From positions 1-64,000 of the forward strand of contig CAWHZI010000002.1 in the NCBI GenBank assembly GCA_963833835.1: 64,000 nt of DNA, written 5' to 3'. The notes under the pieces were generated by a model that did no database searches, was not told where the DNA came from, and saw only the letters and a program-made list of their open reading frames with translations. Positions 57,817 through 64,000 of the stretch are shown piece by piece (position 1 is the first letter of the stretch; each line of letters starts with the position of its first letter). Both the position numbers and the translations under genes were made by a program. The DNA is from Bog-532 sp963833835 (GTDB lineage: Bacteria; Actinomycetota; Actinomycetes; Streptosporangiales; Streptosporangiaceae).

Positions 57817-59139
57817 ATGAAGGTAGCGGTGTTCGGGCTCGGATACGTCGGGACGGTGACGGCCGCCTGCCTGGCCTCGCACAACCACGACGTCTGGGGC
57901 GTGGACGTCGACCAGGCCAAGGTGGATGACATCCGAGCCGGCCGTAGCCCCGTGGCCGAGCCCGGCCTGGATGCGCTGATCGCCCAGGCGGTCAGGGACG
58001 AAACACTGCACGCCACCACGTCCTGCGCGGACGCGCTCGACGAGGCCGAGATCTCGCTGGTCTGCGTGGGCACACCGTCGACCGCCGGTGGCGCCACCGA
58101 CCTGTCCTACATCCGCCGCTCGGTGGACGACATCGTGGTCGCACTGCAGGTCGCGGTGCCCCCGGCCTCTGGTCGCCACAGCGTGGTCATCCGCAGCACG
58201 GTCCCGCCGGGCACGATCGACAAGGCCGTGCTGCCCGCGCTGACCACGGGGCTGGTCGGCACTCCGATCACCCCGGGCGCGGCCATGTGCCCGGAGTTCC
58301 TCCGCGAGGGCTCCGGGGTGGCCGACTTCTTCAACGCGCCGCTGATGGTGGTGGGCACCTCGGACCCGTACGTGGCCGAGACCGTCACCGGCCTGTTCGG
58401 CTTCCTCGACGAACCGGCCAAGGTGGTCGAGCCACGCACCGCGGAGTCGCTCAAGTACGCCTGCAACGCCTTCCACGCGACCAAGGTGTCATTCGCCAAC
58501 GAGATGGCGCGCCTGCTGCGCCGGGTCGGCGTGGACTCGCGTGAGGTCATGTCGCTGTTCTGCGAAGACCAGGTGCTGAACATCTCACCGGCCTACCTGC
58601 GGCCAGGCTTCGCCTTCGGCGGGTCCTGCCTGCCCAAGGACCTCCGTTCGCTGCTGCACCTGGGCCGGGTCAACGGCGCGGACCTGCCGATGCTGTCCGG
58701 GACGCTGGCCACGAACGAACTGGTCATCAGGGACGTGGTGGACCGGGTGGTCGCCTCCGACGGCCGCACCGTGGCGCTGCTCGGCCTCAGCTTCAAGAAC
58801 GACACCGACGACCTGCGGGAGAGTCCCAATGTCGAGCTGGCCGAACGGCTGATCGGCAAGGGCTTCCACGTCCGCATCTACGACCCGGTGGTCAACCCGG
58901 CCAAGCTGATCGGCGCCAACCGCCGGCACATCGAGGCCAAGCTGCCGCACCTGGGGCGGCTGCTCGCGCACGAGCCCGGCCAGGCGCTGCACGGCGCCGA
59001 CATCGCGATCGTCTCATCCGGTGACCAGGCCGTTCGTCAAGCCCTGCTCGGGTCCGCGCCCCGGCACCTGTTCGACCTGAACGGGCGGCTGGGCCCGGAG
59101 ATCGAGGCGCTGCCCGGCTACGAGGGGGTCGGCTGGTGA
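57817..59139 (+). CDS. nucleotide-sugar 6-dehydrogenase (UDP-glucose/GDP-mannose type)
   Basis: A 440-residue NAD-dependent enzyme. KVAVFGLGYVGTVTAACLA is the N-terminal Rossmann motif, VGTPSTAGGATDLSYI and STVPPGTIDKAVLP follow, and the active-site block FAFGGSCLPKDLRSL carries the catalytic Cys. LLGLSFKNDTDDLRESPNVELAERLI starts the C-terminal domain. 'PEFLREG' and the short form resemble GDP-mannose 6-dehydrogenase (AlgD), but a UDP-sugar substrate is equally possible. It makes the uronic acid donor for the polysaccharide. The stop overlaps the GT4 start (GTGA). Confidence 0.88.
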   Translation: MKVAVFGLGYVGTVTAACLASHNHDVWGVDVDQAKVDDIRAGRSPVAEPGLDALIAQAVRDETLHATTSCADALDEAEISLVCVGTPSTAGGATDLSYIRRSVDDIVVALQVAVPPASGRHSVVIRSTVPPGTIDKAVLPALTTGLVGTPITPGAAMCPEFLREGSGVADFFNAPLMVVGTSDPYVAETVTGLFGFLDEPAKVVEPRTAESLKYACNAFHATKVSFANEMARLLRRVGVDSREVMSLFCEDQVLNISPAYLRPGFAFGGSCLPKDLRSLLHLGRVNGADLPMLSGTLATNELVIRDVVDRVVASDGRTVALLGLSFKNDTDDLRESPNVELAERLIGKGFHVRIYDPVVNPAKLIGANRRHIEAKLPHLGRLLAHEPGQALHGADIAIVSSGDQAVRQALLGSAPRHLFDLNGRLGPEIEALPGYEGVGW

Positions 59140-60332
59140 CCAGGATCCTCATCATCGTCCAGAACCTGCCGGTGCCGTTCGACCGGCGGGTGTGGCTGGA
59201 GAGCCAGGCCCTGGCCGCGGACGGCTACCAGGTCACGGTGGTGTGCCCCAAGGGCAAGGGCGACCCGGGCTACCAGGTCCTCGACGGGATCGAGATCTAC
59301 AAGTACCGGCCGTACGCGCCGGGCGGCAGCAAGGTCAGCTTCGTCACCGAGTACGCCTACTCGTTCCTGGCCACGGCCTGGCAGACGTTCAAGGCCCGGC
59401 GGCGCGGGCGGTTCGCGGTCATGCAGGCGTGCAACCCGCCGGACATCTTCTGGCCGCTCGGGCTGATCCTGCGGACCCTGGACCGGACGAAGTTCGTGTT
59501 CGACCACCACGACCTGTGCCCCGAGCTGTACCTGTCCCGGTTCCCGGGCGACGAGACCCAGGGCCCGTCTCTTCCCTACCGCGGGCTGCGGGCGCTGGAA
59601 CGGGCCACCCACCGGACCGCGGACCACGTGATCTCCACCAACGACTCCTATCGCGAGGTGGCGATCAGCCGCAGCGGCAAGAAGCCCGCCGATGTCACCG
59701 TGGTCCGTACCGGTCCGGATCCGGACCGGCTGCGCCGCGGCGAGCCTCACGCCGAACTGCGCCGCGGCCGGAAGTACCTGGCCGCCTACATCGGGGTCAT
59801 GGGCCCTCAGGACGGGGTCGACATCGTGGTCCGGGCGGCCGATGTGATCGTGCACGAGCTGGGCCGCGACGACATCGCGTTCACCCTGATCGGCTCGGGC
59901 GACTGCTACGGCGAGCTGGTCGCGTTGCGGGACGAGCTGGGGCTGGCCGGGCACGTCGAGTTCACCGGGCGGGCGCCCGACGAATTGGTCGGGCAGATCA
60001 TGTCAAGCGCGGACGCCGGCCTGTCGCCGGACCCGAAGAATCCGCTCAACGACGTGTCCACGATGAACAAAACCATGGAGTACATGGCCTTCGAGCTCCC
60101 GGTGGTCGCGTTCGACCTGCGCGAGACCCGGGTCTCAGCGGCCGACGCCGCCGTGTACGTCACGCCGAACGACGTGCGGGAGTACGCCAAGGCAATTGTG
60201 GCCCTGATGGACGACGAGGCCCAGCGGACCCAGATGGGTAAACGGGGCCGGGCCCGGGTCGAGCAGGAGCTGGCCTGGTCCTACCAGAGGCGCGCCTACG
60301 TGAACGTCTACCAGCAGCTGACCGGAGGCTGA
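59136..60332 (+). CDS. family 4 glycosyltransferase
   Basis: A 398-residue GT-B enzyme from GTG 59136. NLPVPFDRRVWLESQALAADGYQVTVVCP is the N-terminal acceptor domain entry. FVFDHHDLCPELYLSR and HVISTNDSYREVAI lie in its middle. YLAAYIGVMGPQDGVDIVVRAA opens the donor domain, and NPLNDVSTMNKTMEYMAFELPVVAFDL is the E-x7-E-type nucleotide-sugar site. It adds one sugar to the lipid-linked unit at the inner membrane face. It overlaps the dehydrogenase gene and is followed by asparagine synthase after one base. Confidence 0.88.
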   Translation: MTRILIIVQNLPVPFDRRVWLESQALAADGYQVTVVCPKGKGDPGYQVLDGIEIYKYRPYAPGGSKVSFVTEYAYSFLATAWQTFKARRRGRFAVMQACNPPDIFWPLGLILRTLDRTKFVFDHHDLCPELYLSRFPGDETQGPSLPYRGLRALERATHRTADHVISTNDSYREVAISRSGKKPADVTVVRTGPDPDRLRRGEPHAELRRGRKYLAAYIGVMGPQDGVDIVVRAADVIVHELGRDDIAFTLIGSGDCYGELVALRDELGLAGHVEFTGRAPDELVGQIMSSADAGLSPDPKNPLNDVSTMNKTMEYMAFELPVVAFDLRETRVSAADAAVYVTPNDVREYAKAIVALMDDEAQRTQMGKRGRARVEQELAWSYQRRAYVNVYQQLTGG

Positions 60333-60333
60333 C

Positions 60334-62241
60334 GTGTGCGGAATTGCTGGGTGCTACCAGCAGGCCGACGGCCACAAGCTGGTGGACGTCATGACCGACC
60401 GGATCGCGCACCGCGGCCCGGACGCAGCCGGGCGGTGGGACCACGAAGACGACCGGGTCGCAGTCCAGCTCGGTCACCGCAGGCTGTCGATCATCGACCT
60501 CAGCACCGCCGCTGACCAGCCGCTGACCAAGGACGGCCTGACCCTCGTCTACAACGGTGAGCTGTACAACTTCCAGCTGCTGCGGGCCGAACTGGCCGCC
60601 CGCGGTACCCGGTTCGTCACCAGGTCCGACACCGAGGTCGTGCTGGAGGCCTGGCGGACCTGGGGCCCGGACGCGCTGACCCGGTTCCGCGGCATGTTCG
60701 CGTTCGCGCTGTTCGACCAGCGGTCCGGCGAGCTGATCCTGGCCCGGGACCCGCTCGGCATCAAGCCGCTGTACTACCGGGAGCGCGGCCAGGGAGTGGT
60801 GTTCGCCTCCGAGCTCAAGGCGTTCGCGGCCGCGATCGGCTCCGAGCTGCGGGTCGAGCCGGGGGCCCTGGTGGCCTCGATGCTCTACTACTGGCTGCCC
60901 GAGCAGCGGTGCGCGATCGACGGGGTGCACAAGCTCCCCGCCGGGTCGTGGGCCCGGTTCACCCCGGACGGCCGCCGCACCGTGCAGCAGTACTGGCGGA
61001 TGGCGGACGTGGCTGCCGAAGCCGCGGCCGGCCCGCCCGCTGATCTGGGCGCGGTGATCGAGGAGTCGGTCGCCGCCCACCTGGTCTCCGATGTGCCGGT
61101 GTCCAGCTTCCTGTCCGGCGGCCTGGACTCCAGCATCATCACCGTGCTGGCGCACCGGGACAACCCCGGCATCGACGCCTACACGATCGCGTTCCGGGCC
61201 GAAGATCAGCGCCTGGAGGCCATGCCCGACGACGCGCGTTACGCCCGCAAGGTCGCCGATCAGTACGGCATCAAGCTGCACGAGATCGAGATCTCGCCTG
61301 ACATCGTTGACATGCTGCCGCGGATCGTGGACGTGCTGGATGAGCCGATCGGCGACCCGGCCGCCCTCAACACGCTGCTCATGTGCGAGGCCGCGCGGGA
61401 GCGCGGAGTCAAGGTCATCTTGTCCGGGATGGGTGCCGACGAGCTGTTCGGCGGCTACCGCAAGCACCTGGCCTGCGTCATGGCCAGTAACTATGGCAAG
61501 CTGCCGGGCTTCGCCCGGGCTGGGGTACGGGCCACCGTCGATCGCCTGCCGGTCAGCGCGGCCGGCCGGGGGCTGCGCTACCCGCGCTGGGCCAAGCGCT
61601 TCCTGACCTTCGCCGAGCTGCCCGAGGAACCCCGGTTCCGGCGCAGCTACACCCTCTACGACCCGCCCGAGCTGGCCGCGCTGATCAGCCCGGACCTGGC
61701 TGGCTACGTGGACCAGGTGGTCGAGGAGCATCGCGAGGTCTACACCGACAACGAGCTGCCGGACGAGATCAACCGGATGTGCCTGGCCGACACGCGCATG
61801 TTCCTGCCCGGCCTCAACCTGGCCTACACCGACCGGGCCAGCATGGCCGCCTCGGTCGAGGTCCGGACCCCGTTCGTGGATCCGGTGGTAGCCCGGGCCG
61901 CGTTCTCCTTCGACGGGCCCAGCAAGATCCACCACCGCCGGGGCAAGGTCGCGCTCAAGCAGGCTGGGGAGAGCTGGCTGCCGCACGAGATCGTGCACCG
62001 GCCCAAGGCCTCGTTCAGCGCCCCGCTGCGCGCCTGGGTCCGCAACGACCTGCATGACGTCATCCAGGACGTGCTCGTCGGCGGCGAGCTGGCCGGATCC
62101 GGGATGATCCGGCGCGACGCCCTGCTGGGCCTGATCGCCGACGACCAGGCCGGCCGTGAAGACCGCTCGAAGCAGCTGTGGCAGTTGCTGACCCTGGAGC
62201 TCTGGCACCGCCATGCTCGCTCCCTCGGCGTAGCCAGCTGA
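60334..62241 (+). CDS. glutamine-hydrolysing asparagine synthase-like amidotransferase
   Basis: A 635-residue protein from GTG 60334 behind GGAGG. MCGIAGCYQQ gives the N-terminal nucleophile Cys2 of the glutaminase. RGPDAAGRW, LGHRRLSIIDLS and YNGELYN complete that domain. The synthetase domain has VSSFLSGGLDSSII (PP-loop) and ILSGMGADELFGGYRKH. In polysaccharide clusters such enzymes usually amidate a uronic acid or other sugar carboxylate. Here the uronic acid could come from the dehydrogenase two genes upstream (inference). True asparagine synthesis cannot be ruled out. Confidence 0.85.
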   Translation: MCGIAGCYQQADGHKLVDVMTDRIAHRGPDAAGRWDHEDDRVAVQLGHRRLSIIDLSTAADQPLTKDGLTLVYNGELYNFQLLRAELAARGTRFVTRSDTEVVLEAWRTWGPDALTRFRGMFAFALFDQRSGELILARDPLGIKPLYYRERGQGVVFASELKAFAAAIGSELRVEPGALVASMLYYWLPEQRCAIDGVHKLPAGSWARFTPDGRRTVQQYWRMADVAAEAAAGPPADLGAVIEESVAAHLVSDVPVSSFLSGGLDSSIITVLAHRDNPGIDAYTIAFRAEDQRLEAMPDDARYARKVADQYGIKLHEIEISPDIVDMLPRIVDVLDEPIGDPAALNTLLMCEAARERGVKVILSGMGADELFGGYRKHLACVMASNYGKLPGFARAGVRATVDRLPVSAAGRGLRYPRWAKRFLTFAELPEEPRFRRSYTLYDPPELAALISPDLAGYVDQVVEEHREVYTDNELPDEINRMCLADTRMFLPGLNLAYTDRASMAASVEVRTPFVDPVVARAAFSFDGPSKIHHRRGKVALKQAGESWLPHEIVHRPKASFSAPLRAWVRNDLHDVIQDVLVGGELAGSGMIRRDALLGLIADDQAGREDRSKQLWQLLTLELWHRHARSLGVAS

Positions 62242-62280
62242 CCGCGAGAACACCTCACCGCCCTTTGAGCAGAGGAAACG

Positions 62281-64000
62281 ATGAAACAGGTAGCGCAGAA
62301 CTACAAGTCCGGGGAACTTAGCGTCCTCGACGTGCCGGCCCCGGCGTGCCGCCCGGGCGGTGTTCTCGTGCAGTCCCGGTTCTCCCTGATCTCGACCGGG
62401 ACCGAGATGATGAAGCTGACCGAGGCCAAGCTGTCCATGGTCGGCAAGGCCCGTGCCCGCCCGGACCAGGTCCGCAAGGTGCTGGACACGGTGTCCCAGC
62501 AGGGCGCGGTGGCCACCTACAAGAAGGTGATGAACCGGCTCGACTCCTACACGCCGCTCGGTTACTCGCTCTGCGGCGTGGTCGTCGAGGTCGGCCAGGG
62601 CGCCGAGGAATTTCACGTCGGACAGGTCGTCGCCGCGGCGGGCAACGAATACGCGCTGCATGCCGAGTACAACTGGGTCCCGGTCAACATGTGCGTGGCC
62701 GTACCCCGCGAGGTGCAGCCCGAGCACGCCGCCTTCTCCACCGTCGGCGCGATCGCCATGCACGGCGTCCGCCGTGCCGAGCCGCAACTGGGCGAGACCG
62801 CCTGCGTGATCGGCCTCGGCCTGGTCGGCCAGCTCGTGGTCCGGCTGCTGATCGCGGCCGGGGTCCGGGTGGTCGGGCTGGACGTGCTCGAGGACCGTTG
62901 CCAGCGGGCCGAGCAGGCCGGGGCGGCCGCCTGCGCCCCCCCGACCCCCGAGGGCATCGCCGCCATCGAGAAGGCGCTGGCCGAGCTGACCGGCGGCCGC
63001 GGGGCCGACCAGGTGTTCCTGGCCGCGGGCGGCGCCTCCAACGGCCCGGTTGAAACCGCCGTCAAGCTGGCCCGGGACCGGGCCAAGGTCGTCGACATCG
63101 GCAAAACCAGGCTGGACCTGCCCTGGAACGCCTACTACGACAAGGAACTGGACGTCCGGTTCTCCCGGTCCTACGGCCCGGGCCGGTACGACGACCGGTA
63201 CGAGCTCCAGGGCATCGACTACCCGGCGGGCTACGTCCGCTGGACCGAACGGCGCAACATCGAGTCCTTCCTCGACCTGCTGGCCCACAAGGAAATCGAA
63301 GTCGAGACCCTGGTCACCGGCACCTTCCCGATCGAGCAGGCCGCAGCGGCCTACGAAGGCCTGTCCTCGGGTGAGGTGCCCGCGGTCGGGGTGCTGCTGG
63401 AGTACCCAGCGCCGGTGGCCGAGGCGCCGCCGCGCACGCTGGGCCGGGTGGTCACCGGTGAGGTGACCACCCCGGCAGCCAAGAACGGCGCACTGGCCGT
63501 CGGCTTCATCGGGGCCGGCAACTATGCCTCCTCGATGCTGCTGCCGCACCTGGCCAAGATGGACACCATAAGCATGACCCACGTGGCCACCAACCGGTCG
63601 CTGTCGGCGGCCAACGCCCAGCGCCGCTTCGGGTTTGCGAACATGTCGACCAGCGCCGAAGCGGTCCTGGGCGACAGCTCGCTGGATGCGATCTTCATCG
63701 TGACCCGGCACCACACCCACGCCGACCTGGTGTGCCGGGCGCTAGAGACCGGCAAAGCGGTCTTCGTGGAGAAGCCGCTCGCGCTGACCCGGGAGGAACT
63801 GGACCGGGTACTCGAGACAGTGGAGAAGACCGGTAACGATCGGCTCATGGTCGGGTTCAACCGCCGGTTCGCCCCGCTGCTGACCGAGATGAGGGACAAG
63901 TTCGGGCCGGCCGGCGACAGCTCGGTGACCCGGTACCTGGTCAACGCGGGCCAGCTGGCCGGCGACAGCTGGTACACCAACGAGGAGCTGGAGGGCTCCC
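62281..64000 (+). CDS. bi-domain MDR/Gfo-Idh-MocA oxidoreductase (3' end outside window)
   Basis: ATG 62281 follows GAGGAAACG. The N-terminal half (about 1-390) is a zinc-dehydrogenase-like fold: SLISTGTEMMKLTEAKL, YSLCGVVVEVGQGAEEFHVG, ACVIGLGLVGQLVVRLLIAA. The zinc-binding residues of true alcohol dehydrogenases are not evident. The second half begins LAVGFIGAGNYASSMLLPHL and has VEKPLALTREELDRV, the Gfo/Idh/MocA pattern. The frame is open to the window edge at residue 573. Such fused oxidoreductases occur in exopolysaccharide clusters, where they modify a nucleotide sugar. Confidence 0.85.
   Translation, partial: MKQVAQNYKSGELSVLDVPAPACRPGGVLVQSRFSLISTGTEMMKLTEAKLSMVGKARARPDQVRKVLDTVSQQGAVATYKKVMNRLDSYTPLGYSLCGVVVEVGQGAEEFHVGQVVAAAGNEYALHAEYNWVPVNMCVAVPREVQPEHAAFSTVGAIAMHGVRRAEPQLGETACVIGLGLVGQLVVRLLIAAGVRVVGLDVLEDRCQRAEQAGAAACAPPTPEGIAAIEKALAELTGGRGADQVFLAAGGASNGPVETAVKLARDRAKVVDIGKTRLDLPWNAYYDKELDVRFSRSYGPGRYDDRYELQGIDYPAGYVRWTERRNIESFLDLLAHKEIEVETLVTGTFPIEQAAAAYEGLSSGEVPAVGVLLEYPAPVAEAPPRTLGRVVTGEVTTPAAKNGALAVGFIGAGNYASSMLLPHLAKMDTISMTHVATNRSLSAANAQRRFGFANMSTSAEAVLGDSSLDAIFIVTRHHTHADLVCRALETGKAVFVEKPLALTREELDRVLETVEKTGNDRLMVGFNRRFAPLLTEMRDKFGPAGDSSVTRYLVNAGQLAGDSWYTNEELEGS

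Noticed and set aside
60160..63720. A 1,186-residue minus-strand open frame
   Set aside because: It is the antisense shadow of three well-supported plus-strand genes (GT4, asparagine synthase, oxidoreductase). Its Gly/Arg/Val-rich composition and lack of motifs are typical of GC-rich antisense frames.
1..64000. tRNA or rRNA genes
   Set aside because: No cloverleaf with a GGTTCGANNCC-type arm and no conserved rRNA stretches were noticed in reading; a tRNA scan would settle this.

Overview
The window is about 70% G+C with GTG/TTG starts, purine-rich ribosome binding sites, dense operons and many TetR, LysR and ECF-sigma genes. This fits a soil actinomycete (a Streptosporangiales- or Catenulisporales-like guess from style only). 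No rRNA, tRNA or CRISPR was seen.

Layout. (1) 1-5263: a 2,442-bp tandem duplication carrying a PsiD-like phosphatidylserine-decarboxylase-family enzyme and a nitrilase-superfamily hydrolase. The left copy is decayed and the right copy is intact. (2) 5369-6757: an IS481-type element with an amber codon in its transposase; it abuts and probably rewrote the end of a rhodanese gene. (3) 7266-13409: ECF sigma factor with a membrane partner, MarR, small stress-type proteins, a secreted seven-repeat propeller, AlkB-like oxygenase, TetR and SDR. (4) 14193-17190: a decayed catechol ortho-cleavage operon (LysR, catB, catA, possible catC stub), each gene broken. (5) 17202-27921: regulator/enzyme pairs (LysR with DUF1275, LysR with NmrA, TetR, ArsR with MFS), DUF72, SDR, peroxiredoxin-like and SnoaL-like genes. 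(6) 28037-39828: a divergent aromatic-acid catabolic locus. It encodes an acyl-AMP ligase, a salicylyl-CoA-5-hydroxylase-like flavoprotein, a VOC-fold protein, an alpha/beta hydrolase, maleate isomerase, TetR, and hydantoinase/acetophenone-carboxylase-like subunits. Two promoters share a candidate operator core. (7) 39949-48370: MFS pump, DNA repair methyltransferase, nitronate monooxygenase, broken DNA methyltransferase, DUF1479 oxygenase, and a ROK regulator broken up by minisatellites. (8) 49033-51743: a three-gene operon of a 23-residue-repeat peptide, a JmjC/ribosomal-oxygenase-like hydroxylase and a sucrase/ferredoxin-like protein. This is the best candidate for an undescribed peptide-modification system. 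(9) 51881-55960: AidB-like acyl-CoA dehydrogenase, TetR, ABC-F ATPase. (10) 55976-64000: start of an exopolysaccharide locus (sugar phosphotransferase, nucleotide-sugar 6-dehydrogenase, GT4, asparagine synthase, bi-domain oxidoreductase cut by the window edge).

About ten genes carry single-base frameshifts or nonsense codons. Some loci (catechol operon, left duplicated unit) carry several lesions each and look truly decayed. Isolated one-base shifts in very GC-rich runs could be assembly errors. All function calls come from reading motifs by eye; no database search was run.
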